Assembly (NCBI GenBank): GCA_900635495.1
Contig: LR134136.1
Coordinates: 2,170,001-2,234,000, forward strand
DNA length: 64,000 nucleotides
Direction: 5' to 3'
Origin: Atlantibacter hermannii
Lineage (GTDB): Bacteria > Pseudomonadota > Gammaproteobacteria > Enterobacterales > Enterobacteriaceae
Shown here: positions 8,766-16,199 of the stretch, in pieces
How the letters are laid out: each line of letters opens with the position of its first letter
How positions within the stretch are numbered: the stretch's first letter is position 1
Made by a program: the position numbers and the translations under genes
Notes under the pieces: generated by a model
What the model was told of the DNA's origin: nothing
Databases searched by the model: none
The model's input: the letters and a program-made list of their open reading frames with translations, nothing else

Positions 8766-9129
8766 TCACAACTCCTTTCTTTTTGGTTAAGGCTTCCAGT
8801 TTTTGACGGTCTTGATCCGAAATTCCCGCTAAAATACCAGCCAAATGTTTCTTCGTTTTTGCCTTGTTAATTTCTTCAATTTCTTCTTTGGATTTAAAAA
8901 TTCTATCAACTGGAATAAGCCGGAAATCGCTTACTTTCATTGATTTCAACCCCTGTTTTGTCATGTTCCCGGATGATCGGTAAATGGCATCCTGCAACAG
9001 TGCAAAATGGGTATCGGTGACAACAGGTGATTGCGGTTCAATATACTGATCGAATATATGAAGTTCGAAAAAAGTAACCAGATCAAGGTTCATTTGTTCT
9101 TCGAAAGTTAATCCTTTACGAAGCATCAA
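8755..9129 (-). CDS. tail assembly chaperone downstream frame (lambda gpT-like)
   Basis: A 124-residue frame whose apparent TTG start (residues L-M-L-R-K-G) is probably not used. A -1 shift at 9165-9171 joins the upstream chaperone gene to this frame with no stop, giving the natural-looking junction VRSNPFLSFKYRLMLRKGL. It corresponds to the T part of lambda gpG-T, which binds the tape measure and recruits tail tube protein. It overlaps the tape measure start by 11 bases. Assignment is by position, frame and the slippery site, since these proteins vary in sequence. Confidence 0.8.
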   Translation of the reverse strand: MMLRKGLTFEEQMNLDLVTFFELHIFDQYIEPQSPVVTDTHFALLQDAIYRSSGNMTKQGLKSMKVSDFRLIPVDRIFKSKEEIEEINKAKTKKHLAGILAGISDQDRQKLEALTKKKGVVNGK

Positions 9130-9143
9130 ACGATACTTAAAAC

Positions 9144-9464
9144 TCAGGAAGGGGTTGCTTCTGACTTTTTTTCGAATTCAACCAGATCCATTACAATTGA
9201 TACTTCAGAAATAAGGCTGATAAGATTCGAACGTGCAACAGTGTAAAGGCGTTTAATCTGGTCGATATCGGTGAAGACAGGTTTATCGTTTTCATCAATA
9301 ATACAACGCAAAATAGTAAGTTCGTCACGATCTTCTTTGTCAGGGTTAGTGATGTGATCGATATATTCTTTCATCATCATCGGACGCGCATAAAAAGTAT
9401 ATTCACCCATAGTAATGGATTTACGCGGAGGGCATAAATCAAGCATCATTTTATCTGTATTCAT
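9144..9464 (-). CDS. tail assembly chaperone upstream frame (lambda gpG-like)
   Basis: A 106-residue protein between the tail tube gene and the tape measure, the place of lambda gpG. It has a small acidic, helical domain (DELTILRCIIDENDKPVF, IDQIKRLYTVARSNLISLIS) and ends in FEKKSEATPS right after the slippery heptamer. Start ATG at 9464 follows GAGAATTCAAG. A CTAAATAA box lies 33 bases upstream. The -1 frameshift product would be a fusion of about 235 residues. Confidence 0.8.
   Translation of the reverse strand: MNTDKMMLDLCPPRKSITMGEYTFYARPMMMKEYIDHITNPDKEDRDELTILRCIIDENDKPVFTDIDQIKRLYTVARSNLISLISEVSIVMDLVEFEKKSEATPS
9165..9171 (-). promoter_or_regulatory. programmed -1 frameshift site in the tail chaperone genes
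   Basis: The minus strand reads GAA AAA AAG, which contains the slippery heptamer A AAA AAG in the correct phase. A -1 slip continues open into the 8755-9129 frame. Lambda uses GGGAAAG at the equivalent place in G/GT. The heptamer is 10 codons before the gpG-like stop. Confidence 0.85.
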
Positions 9465-9496
9465 CTTGAATTCTCGTTATTTGTTAAAGTTGCTTT

Positions 9497-9502
9497 TATT
9501 TA
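9497..9502 (-). promoter_or_regulatory. TAAATA box before the tail chaperone gene
   Basis: Minus-strand CTAAATAAAAG, 33 bases upstream of the start at 9464 and just after the terminator of the preceding gene. One of ten similarly placed boxes in the prophage. Confidence 0.5.
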
Positions 9503-9511
9503 GAGATAAAA

Positions 9512-9533
9512 AAGCGCTACCGAAGCAGCGCTT
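9512..9533 (-). terminator. terminator after the second tail tube gene
   Basis: Minus-strand stem AAGCGCT / AGCGCTT with loop GCTTCGGT, followed by TTTTTTATC. It sits six bases past the stop of the tail tube gene, between that gene and the chaperones. Confidence 0.85.
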
Positions 9534-9538
9534 TTAAA

Positions 9539-10063
9539 TTACGGGTTTGAACCAGTACCAGAGGAACCGCTTGTGTTACCACCAGAACCGCCGCCACCAG
9601 AGGAAGTGTTATCGATCACACCAGTAACAACCTGTTTATCAACCGTAAGGGTGAAGTTCAGGGTTACAGCAGAATCAGAGCCGCCAGTGAAACCAGAACT
9701 AGTAATAAAGCCGTTGAAAACTTTAGCCATGCCTACTGTGCGGGTTTCATCAGTCCAGTAAACAATCTTGAACTGACCACGCGAACCACTTTCAGCCATT
9801 GCCCGCAATGATTCATGAGTAGTTTCACCAGGAATATAGCTAACGGAAAACGCTACATCTGGAATACTTGCGCGGCCTACCAGCTTACGGGAAACCGGGC
9901 TGGAAAAGTTAGGTACTTCGATTGAAGCACGTTCGATCCCGGTTTCAGGCCATACAGAGAGTTCTGAAATTCTGGTGAAATCGGGACCGTTAATATTTTG
10001 ATTGTCGATAGAGCTTGATACGAAAATATCAGCGTAAAGCCCTGCAAAGATATCATTTGCCAT
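9539..10063 (-). CDS. major tail tube protein (stand-alone copy)
   Basis: A 174-residue tail tube protein with a beta-rich core (about residues 1-145) and a flexible tail rich in Gly and Ser (SSGGGGSGGNTSGSSG). It is clearly paralogous to the N-terminal domain of the 13781-15427 gene: DIFAGLYADIFVS versus DIFSGAVGTVAVS, and GGSDSAVTLNFTLTVD versus GGDDSAVTRTYTLSVT. Its position directly before the chaperones and tape measure is the usual one for the main tube protein. A perfect TATAAATA box and a strong GGGGGAATTCCCCC palindrome lie in its leader. Confidence 0.82.
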   Translation of the reverse strand: MANDIFAGLYADIFVSSSIDNQNINGPDFTRISELSVWPETGIERASIEVPNFSSPVSRKLVGRASIPDVAFSVSYIPGETTHESLRAMAESGSRGQFKIVYWTDETRTVGMAKVFNGFITSSGFTGGSDSAVTLNFTLTVDKQVVTGVIDNTSSGGGGSGGNTSGSSGTGSNP

Positions 10064-10079
10064 TTTATTAACCTTAATT

Positions 10080-10111
10080 TTTAATCCGGGGGAATTCCCC
10101 CTGTATTTATA
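10080..10111 (-). promoter_or_regulatory. TATAAATA box and palindrome upstream of tail tube gene
   Basis: Minus strand: TATAAATA (10104-10111), overlapping the stop codon of the Tfa-like gene, followed two bases later by the palindrome GGGGGAATTCCCCC, then AAGG and the ATG at 10063. The box is identical to the T4 late promoter core. The palindrome would form a hairpin near the mRNA 5' end if transcription starts just after the box. Confidence 0.55.
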
Positions 10112-10490
10112 CGAGTTCAGAGCGCTGTTTTCTTAATTCAAGTAGTTTGGCTTCGTCTTCTTGCGTTGCTGTGCCAAATTCAATTTTATCTTTGAGCGCT
10201 TCGATTTGATTGCTTAATTCACGAATTTTATTTGTGTTGTCGATCTTATTAATCTGATCAATTTGTTCCTGTGTACGTTCAACCCATTTGCTGTTAATCC
10301 AGTCGTAATTTTCGCCAGGCGCAATACTAACTTTATTTTGCTCGTAGAGTTGTTGATAAGTTTCTTTACTGGCTGGATCATCTGGTGTTGCGGTATAAGG
10401 AATACATTCACCGTTAAAATTCACATCGAAATCAATATAACGGTCAATATGTTTTGACCGTGGTTTTTTTGCAGTACTAAAATCAATCAT
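10107..10490 (-). CDS. tail fibre assembly (Tfa)-like protein
   Basis: A 127-residue protein immediately after the fibre gene, as Tfa chaperones usually are. The middle has the Tfa-like pattern SKETYQQLYEQNKVSIAPGE followed by YDWINSKWV. The C-terminal half is a predicted coiled coil (ELSNQIEALKDKIEFGTATQ, then LLELRKQRSELV). Start ATG at 10490 lies six bases after the fibre stop, with TAGG as ribosome binding site; an upstream in-frame start is less likely. Tfa proteins help fold and trimerise the fibre tip. No exact family match was possible by eye. Confidence 0.65.
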   Translation of the reverse strand: MIDFSTAKKPRSKHIDRYIDFDVNFNGECIPYTATPDDPASKETYQQLYEQNKVSIAPGENYDWINSKWVERTQEQIDQINKIDNTNKIRELSNQIEALKDKIEFGTATQEDEAKLLELRKQRSELV

Positions 10491-10492
10491 AA

Positions 10493-13400
10493 TTAACCTA
10501 CACGTTTCCAAATAGTTGTACGATGTGCATCGTTATTCGTTAATGAGCGTCCCATACACATCCAGGTTCCCGGTAATGTAGTTGAGATATCATATGCACC
10601 GTCGCATGTTGCGGGGTTTAATCCACTTCCTGCTACCACACCTCCAATACCTAAGTTAGCGCCAGCGTAACGAGCCATCGCATATGAACCCGGATACCAT
10701 GCATCCTGGCTATACAAATAAGCGTTAACCTGTTGGTTAGCCCATGCCTGAGCGCGTTCATTAGCATGAGCATAAGCACGGTTTTCAATATGTGTCGATA
10801 ACCATCCGCCACCCCAAACAGAGCCTGTAATATTACCGTCAGTATTAAGATAAGCCGTACCTCCGCCCGCGTAGACAACACCAGAAGATAACAAATCACC
10901 ACCGCTAACACGTCCTGCCGCTGCAATTGTTGAATTCGCTGTCACTGGCATCATTAACTGAATCCTGTCAGTATAAAAACCGCTTGCTCGTGCATCGTAA
11001 CCAATAATAAGCGTTCCTGAACTTGCACTATTGGATGTCAAACTTGCAGATAACGTAACGTTACCATTACCATGATCCGCAAATAGTTTTGCGTTATTCT
11101 GACCAAGGATCTGACCGCTTGTAAATTTTGTCAAACCACCCGAAGAAATAACGCCGCTTGATATTGTTCCGTTTGCATTGATAGCGCCAGGAGTAGTAAA
11201 TGAAGCCGCATTAATATTACCACTAGAACTGATAGCACCCGAATTAATAGTTCCTGATAACACTAGGCTGGAATCTTCTAGCGAAACGGATTTAGCGGCT
11301 GTTCGCATACGTAAAACATTATCACTACCAGCCCAAATTAATGCCTTTTCGGTTCCGTTACTTTGCCTAAACCAAACGTGCGAATTACCATCGTTCCACG
11401 ATTCGAGAGACCCGCCAGTAGACACCAGGTTAGTTGTAGCGCTAATCGCGCCTGTTGCCGTAATGCCTTTAGTTATCACGGATCCGTTAGTGGTTACGTT
11501 GCCCGCAAAGGTCGATGTACCGCTAACAGTTAATGACGTTGCGCTTACAGCTTTAGCGACTGTATTACCGTTCAGGGTAGCTATACCCGATACAGTTAAC
11601 GGACCAGATAATGATCCGCCTGTCAACGGCAAATAAGACGTGTCCAGACTCGCACCGACTAATTTACCATTAGCATCAACAAGATTGGATTTTCCTTGCC
11701 AGGTTAGCGGCGAATCTAATCGAACAGTATTTGTGTAGGCGTTTGCGCTTGTGGAGTTATAACCCAAATACAGATCACCCGCTGTTCCATCAGGTTTAAG
11801 ACCACCACACAAAGTAACATTGCCGTTATTAAAGTCACGTAAAACAACCGCACCGCGAGCCATTTTAATCATTGAGCTTGCGGAATCATGCATATTCAAT
11901 ACGGTAGTTGTTTTTGCGTCGATTTCAATATTTTGGTTACCGCCGATAACCGCCAGTTTACCCGTGCTTGCCTGAATCCTTACGTTATAATCAGTCGCGG
12001 CTAAACCGTCTGTATGGAAGTCAATATAAGGGCTTGTTGCATTGGTTAACGAACCAATTTCAATTCCGTTAGTTGTTGTTGACTCGCTATTAAGAATTAA
12101 TTTCGATTTAGCCGTTAATTGATTGCCCGCTACAATTGTTCCAGTAGAAGTTAAAGTGCCCGTTGTGGTAGTTCCCAACGTAGTTGTTCCGGCTTTAAAG
12201 CTACCTGTCGCAATTGATGTTGTAGCGGTATCGGTATCAAGGGTAATACGGTTTTTTACAACGCCGCCAGAATCACGCGCATCGATATAAAGAACCGCGC
12301 CACCAGTTGTTGTTACGGTTGTTGAAACGTTACCACGAATCACACCACCATAAGGATCTGCGTTTGTCGAACCTTCCTGAAAACCAATATTACCAATTGA
12401 TATATTAGCAGCAGGAAGGGAAACACTGGATATTACGTCAGTTTTAATCAGTCGGAAATACGGCGAATATTGTGCGTCTGCCCGTTGTATCGACATACGA
12501 TAGGTCGAATCAACCTGATTCGATTTAACTGTTTTCATAGTTGTTATGTCATAATCAGAAGTTACCGAACCGCCCAGAACACCACCGCCTAATTCGGCTA
12601 ACGTTGGCTTATCGTCTTCTGTGTAGATCTTCGCAGATTTAATAAACTTCCCGTCAGAACCATAACGATAAACATATGCTTTATTTCCAACTGAACCCGC
12701 TTCAAAAGCGATACCGCGAGCATCAGAAGCAGTTTTAACCAGTGGGTTAGCAACGTGGATATTCAAGTTGTTTAGTGCGTTTGCTGCCTGATTCATTCGG
12801 TAGAAACCGGAATACTTCATTGAAGTATCAGACGTTGAAGCCGTTCCGTCTACTGCGTTACTTAAAATATAACCTTCGGAGTGAAGATTACCCGCAGTGG
12901 AAATAAAACGGCTATCTGCTTCATTTTTTGAATAGTAAGTTGCGGTTGCATCTGTTTTTTTCAAAAATGCCGAATCAGTTTGCGTTTTGGTGTAATGATT
13001 CGTGGTTGCGTCGGTTTTAGTTAGATATTTTCCGTCTGCCTGAGTCTTCGAATAGTAATCAGTTGCAACGTCAGCAGGGGTTGTATAACCCATATCTAAC
13101 ATTGAGGCTTTGATCTTACCGTTGGCATCAACAAGGGTTTCGTTACTGGCGTTAACCAGAGGGGAACGTAATTTAATATTTTTTGTTGAATGTCCGTTAG
13201 CGGTTCCGCCTAATTCTAGATCGCCTGTAGTTGTTCCGTTCTTACCACCTGAAACGATTACATTGCCGTTTCCGTCATCACTAAGGATTTTGTTACCGCC
13301 TTTACCCTGGATTTCACCACCAGCAAGCGGGTTAAGCGCTATTTTTCCCGAAGTAATGTTAACACGGTCGGCAGTAATTTCTAAGTCGTTACCGTTTCCC

Positions 13401-13738
13401 TTAATCTGGTGCGATTTTGAAGCCGTGACGCCCATTTTAATTGTTGGGGTTGCCGTACCACTACCAATAGTTAATTCAGCCGTAGCGCCCGTAATATTCG
13501 TTTTATTTGCGATTGTTGCACCACCGTTTAAAGTAGTAGCACCGCCAGCTTCCAGAGTACCAGCAACAGTTAATTTATCCGCTGTTTCGGGATTACCTAA
13601 TTCGATAATACCGCCAGCATCATTTTTTGTATAAATCTTGCGATCAGGTAAATTAATAATTAATTCACCTTCGAGAATTTGCGCCGCAGTAGGTTTTTGG
13701 CCCGCTGTTTTAGTTCGACGCATTTGAATTTTAGCCAT
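10493..13738 (-). CDS. long tail fibre protein, 1081 residues
   Basis: A large receptor-binding fibre. The N-terminus (MAKIQMRRTKTAGQKPTAAQ, then LEGELIINLPDRKIYTKN) is a domain often seen at the start of phage fibres. Then follow many short beta repeats, including TKTDATTNHYTKTQTDSAFL type units near residues 225-275 and repeated LTVSGIATLNG / LTVSGTSTFAG units near 710-760. The C-terminal tip contains a helix (ENRAYAHANERAQAWANQQV) and ends GTWMCMGRSLTNNDAHRTTIW, typical of fibre tips that need a Tfa chaperone. Located, unusually, between two tail tube genes. Probably host-range determining. Confidence 0.85.
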   Translation of the reverse strand: MAKIQMRRTKTAGQKPTAAQILEGELIINLPDRKIYTKNDAGGIIELGNPETADKLTVAGTLEAGGATTLNGGATIANKTNITGATAELTIGSGTATPTIKMGVTASKSHQIKGNGNDLEITADRVNITSGKIALNPLAGGEIQGKGGNKILSDDGNGNVIVSGGKNGTTTGDLELGGTANGHSTKNIKLRSPLVNASNETLVDANGKIKASMLDMGYTTPADVATDYYSKTQADGKYLTKTDATTNHYTKTQTDSAFLKKTDATATYYSKNEADSRFISTAGNLHSEGYILSNAVDGTASTSDTSMKYSGFYRMNQAANALNNLNIHVANPLVKTASDARGIAFEAGSVGNKAYVYRYGSDGKFIKSAKIYTEDDKPTLAELGGGVLGGSVTSDYDITTMKTVKSNQVDSTYRMSIQRADAQYSPYFRLIKTDVISSVSLPAANISIGNIGFQEGSTNADPYGGVIRGNVSTTVTTTGGAVLYIDARDSGGVVKNRITLDTDTATTSIATGSFKAGTTTLGTTTTGTLTSTGTIVAGNQLTAKSKLILNSESTTTNGIEIGSLTNATSPYIDFHTDGLAATDYNVRIQASTGKLAVIGGNQNIEIDAKTTTVLNMHDSASSMIKMARGAVVLRDFNNGNVTLCGGLKPDGTAGDLYLGYNSTSANAYTNTVRLDSPLTWQGKSNLVDANGKLVGASLDTSYLPLTGGSLSGPLTVSGIATLNGNTVAKAVSATSLTVSGTSTFAGNVTTNGSVITKGITATGAISATTNLVSTGGSLESWNDGNSHVWFRQSNGTEKALIWAGSDNVLRMRTAAKSVSLEDSSLVLSGTINSGAISSSGNINAASFTTPGAINANGTISSGVISSGGLTKFTSGQILGQNNAKLFADHGNGNVTLSASLTSNSASSGTLIIGYDARASGFYTDRIQLMMPVTANSTIAAAGRVSGGDLLSSGVVYAGGGTAYLNTDGNITGSVWGGGWLSTHIENRAYAHANERAQAWANQQVNAYLYSQDAWYPGSYAMARYAGANLGIGGVVAGSGLNPATCDGAYDISTTLPGTWMCMGRSLTNNDAHRTTIWKRVG

Positions 13739-13746
13739 ATAATTTA

Positions 13747-13777
13747 CCCGTATACGTTTATCATATACGGGTATTTA
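13747..13777 (-). promoter_or_regulatory. TAAATA box and stem-loop in the fibre leader
   Basis: Minus strand: CATAAATA (TAAATA at 13772-13777) followed at once by CCCGTATA, a nine-base loop and TATACGGG (13747-13771), then the ATG at 13738. No T-run follows, so it is not a terminator; it would be a hairpin at the 5' end of the fibre mRNA. Confidence 0.55.
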
Positions 13778-13780
13778 TGG

Positions 13781-15427
13781 TTACAAATATCCGAGATCGA
13801 TTACATCATTCAAATCGATAGCACCAATATCAGCCGCTGAAGGTCTGTAACCAGCGTGATATATTGCGTTACCGTTAATCTTAATGTTAGCGTAACTTGA
13901 AGCAGCCGTTTTAATATTGAATTCGGTTAAATCGACTCCGTTATATCCTGTCAGCCACAGAGTTTGGATGTTGGGATCGGTTGCCCCCGCTACGTTACCC
14001 GCCTGAACATATCCACGGTTATTAGAAGACGTGAAACGAATAGCCGTATTATTCTGGTTAATAACCAGGTTCCCGGTCATCGTGTCACCAGTTTTTTTAA
14101 CGTGGGTTTTATCGACTGCGTTTTGATAGTTGCGTTCGTTAAGCATGATCGCGGTATTCGTGCCGCCGTCATAGCTCATTGTGATCCCGTTCCAGCCTGC
14201 CGCCAGTGTAGATCTCAACTGAACGTTTTTGTTGGTATCACCAAACGCTATGTTACTGCCGTCTACCGTAACAGTTTTAACACCACCAACGGAAACGTCA
14301 CCAGTAACCGCCAGATTTCGTCCAACGGAAACGTCACGCAAAACCGCTACGTCGCCAGCAGAACAGAATTTCGCGGTTTGAGCGGTTCCACCTACGATAG
14401 TTAACCCATCAATCTTATCGGTAACCATCTTCCAGTTGTTTGTGGAGCTGGAGGAACTACCCGCGAACATATTAATACTGCTTGTAGCATTAGCGCCGTC
14501 CACACCAACCGTAACCGATGTTTTGCCCGTCAGGGTGTTAGCGATTACTGCGTTCGTTGCTGTGACATTTGGCGTGGTCAGATTTCCGGTCATGGTGTCA
14601 CCCGCGAGGCTTACCGCGCCGATTTCGTTCGGGGTAGGTTTATCAGCACTTGTATATACCTTGTACCAGTCAGTTTTAGAGCCGTGGCCAGTGATGTTAC
14701 GAACCCGGATGAAAGGCGAACCCGAACAGTTGATTACAAGTTGCGATCCGGCCTGTTCTGAATCCTGAATAGCGATTGCAGCAGCGCCAGCCCCAAACGG
14801 GTTGTCAGCATTGCTTGCTTTAAACTGTAAGAACCGGTTGCCGGATAGTTTGTTGGTATCCATGACGCCGGGAAATTCATCAGTGCCAGCACCAACGCCG
14901 AAGTCACCTGTAAGTAACGGATCACCAACGCGCATGACGCCCGATTCAAGCGCATTCGTTACGCTAAGGGTATACGTTCGGGTTACCGCTGAATCATCGC
15001 CACCTGAATCATAGGAGGCTACAGGAACCGCGTCGTAAAGTTCGTAGTAATGAACTTTCGCCTGATCACCAGTGCTCATTTCATATGTGTTTCTGAACCT
15101 GAGATCAGTTTTATTCAGAATGGCATCGTCTAACATGGAATGAGTATGATCACCGTTCGGATCAATATAAACCGACAATTCAACATCGTTTAACGATTGA
15201 TTTCCGACCATTTTTGAAACGAATTCTGAATCATATGTATCGATTTCCTGTACTTCAGTCTGACGGCCTAACGATGGAAACGAAACAACATTATTAATCA
15301 AGACAAATTTTGGATCGGTTGCGGTAGGCGTGTCGGTAACATCATCACTAACCGCGACCGTACCGACCGCACCAGAGAAAATATCTGGTTTTAATTTCGG
15401 GTCAACAGGGATTGTAATAGGAAGCAT
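13781..15427 (-). CDS. tail tube domain fused to a fibre-like C-terminus
   Basis: A 548-residue protein. Residues about 1-180 are a tail tube-like domain, paralogous to the 9539-10063 protein (shared GGxDSAVT motif and matching MVGNQSLNDVELSVYIDPNG / LVGRASIPDVAFSVSYIPGE segments). From about residue 190 onward it has fibre-type repeats: SLAGDTMTGNLTTPN, KKTGDTMTGNLVINQ and the end piece YHAGYRPSAADIGA. Tail tubes with fibre-like decoration are unusual. It could be a decorated tube subunit, or a fibre whose N-terminus borrowed a tube fold for attachment. It starts right after the 15431 gene stop with AAAGGAATT. Confidence 0.72.
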   Translation of the reverse strand: MLPITIPVDPKLKPDIFSGAVGTVAVSDDVTDTPTATDPKFVLINNVVSFPSLGRQTEVQEIDTYDSEFVSKMVGNQSLNDVELSVYIDPNGDHTHSMLDDAILNKTDLRFRNTYEMSTGDQAKVHYYELYDAVPVASYDSGGDDSAVTRTYTLSVTNALESGVMRVGDPLLTGDFGVGAGTDEFPGVMDTNKLSGNRFLQFKASNADNPFGAGAAAIAIQDSEQAGSQLVINCSGSPFIRVRNITGHGSKTDWYKVYTSADKPTPNEIGAVSLAGDTMTGNLTTPNVTATNAVIANTLTGKTSVTVGVDGANATSSINMFAGSSSSSTNNWKMVTDKIDGLTIVGGTAQTAKFCSAGDVAVLRDVSVGRNLAVTGDVSVGGVKTVTVDGSNIAFGDTNKNVQLRSTLAAGWNGITMSYDGGTNTAIMLNERNYQNAVDKTHVKKTGDTMTGNLVINQNNTAIRFTSSNNRGYVQAGNVAGATDPNIQTLWLTGYNGVDLTEFNIKTAASSYANIKINGNAIYHAGYRPSAADIGAIDLNDVIDLGYL

Positions 15428-15430
15428 TTA

Positions 15431-15847
15431 TTAATTCCTTTTGTAGTAATACGAGAATTCAAGTGTGATAGATGCCATAACATGTCCATCGCTCGCTTCA
15501 TCGATATAAGACGTATCAGAGCTAACCGGATTAATAGAATTAATCTTGATCTCATCGGTGAAAAGGGAAGGGGAGAGATCCATCAATTTTGAAATAACCT
15601 GATGCACACCTGTTTCGTTGATCTCTGAAAATACGACAACATCAACAGTTAACGTTGCGGTCATTGATTTTGAATTTAGCTGGATCGGTTGAAAAGATTC
15701 TGTTAATCCTACAACCCATGTCTGCACTTCCTGTTTAACACCTGCCTTAAACTGGTCAACAACTTTTAATTTCCAGTCGTTAGCCATAATCGATTCAAGT
15801 TTTCGTTTAATCTGGATTCGCGGGAGTGTATTAGATGTATTTTCCAC
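15431..15847 (-). CDS. tail completion/terminator-like protein
   Basis: A 138-residue protein between the head-tail joining gene and the first tail tube gene, the place of lambda gpZ/gpU. A GTG start at 15847 overlaps the end of the previous gene and follows GGGGTG; an internal ATG at 15787 has no ribosome binding site. The protein has a mixed alpha/beta pattern with MTATLTVDVVVFSEINETG and ends VMASITLEFSYYYKRN, resembling tail-terminator proteins in layout. Assignment is by position and general shape. Confidence 0.5.
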   Translation of the reverse strand: MENTSNTLPRIQIKRKLESIMANDWKLKVVDQFKAGVKQEVQTWVVGLTESFQPIQLNSKSMTATLTVDVVVFSEINETGVHQVISKLMDLSPSLFTDEIKINSINPVSSDTSYIDEASDGHVMASITLEFSYYYKRN

Positions 15848-16127
15848 GTTTCACCCCGTCGCCTTTAAAGTTTAAATGTGCATCGATGATTCCTGAATTA
15901 TCATCATCAATATAACCAACTTCGTACCGCTTTGAAGAAATAGTAACAATATCGTTTTGTGCAAGTTGCCCTTGTTGACAAGTTAGTTTTGTCGTTTGTG
16001 AAATTTGGCCCTGATTCTCAATTAAAGTCTGTTCATAAATCGCACGAATAATTGAACCGTCTTCTTTTTGATAGTCGTCACCAAACTTTAAAAGTTTATC
16101 AATCTGACTTTGTGAAAATTTAATCAT
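15831..16127 (-). CDS. small head-tail joining protein (gpFII-like)
   Basis: A 98-residue protein, mostly beta (GQISQTTKLTCQQGQ, DIVTISSKRYEVGYI), directly after the capsid terminator and before the tail completion gene, the usual place of gpFII-type adaptors. Start ATG at 16127. Its ribosome binding site GAGGG lies in the nine-base loop of a perfect 8-bp inverted repeat (16126-16150), and a TAAATA box is 24 bases upstream. Family membership is inferred from position and length. Confidence 0.5.
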   Translation of the reverse strand: MIKFSQSQIDKLLKFGDDYQKEDGSIIRAIYEQTLIENQGQISQTTKLTCQQGQLAQNDIVTISSKRYEVGYIDDDNSGIIDAHLNFKGDGVKRGKYI

Positions 16128-16156
16128 AAAATACCCTCTTTATATTTTATTATTTA
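16126..16156 (-). promoter_or_regulatory. TAAATA box and start-site stem-loop of the joining gene
   Basis: Minus strand: TTAAATAA, then ATAAAATA, loop TAAAGAGGG, and TATTTTAT whose last bases begin the ATG. The ribosome binding site is exposed in the loop and the start codon begins in the 3' arm. Confidence 0.55.
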
Positions 16157-16168
16157 AGGGCATAAAAA

Positions 16169-16190
16169 AAGCGCCCCCGAAGGAGCGCTT
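16169..16190 (-). terminator. terminator after the major capsid gene
   Basis: Minus-strand stem AAGCGCTCC / GGGGCGCTT with a TTCG-type loop, followed by T7. It lies about ten bases past the capsid stop codon. Confidence 0.85.
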
Positions 16191-16199
16191 GATTAACCA

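Noticed and set aside
13110..13634. 174-residue plus-strand frame
   Set aside because: Antisense to the tail fibre gene, low-complexity Val/Pro/Leu pattern derived from fibre repeats.
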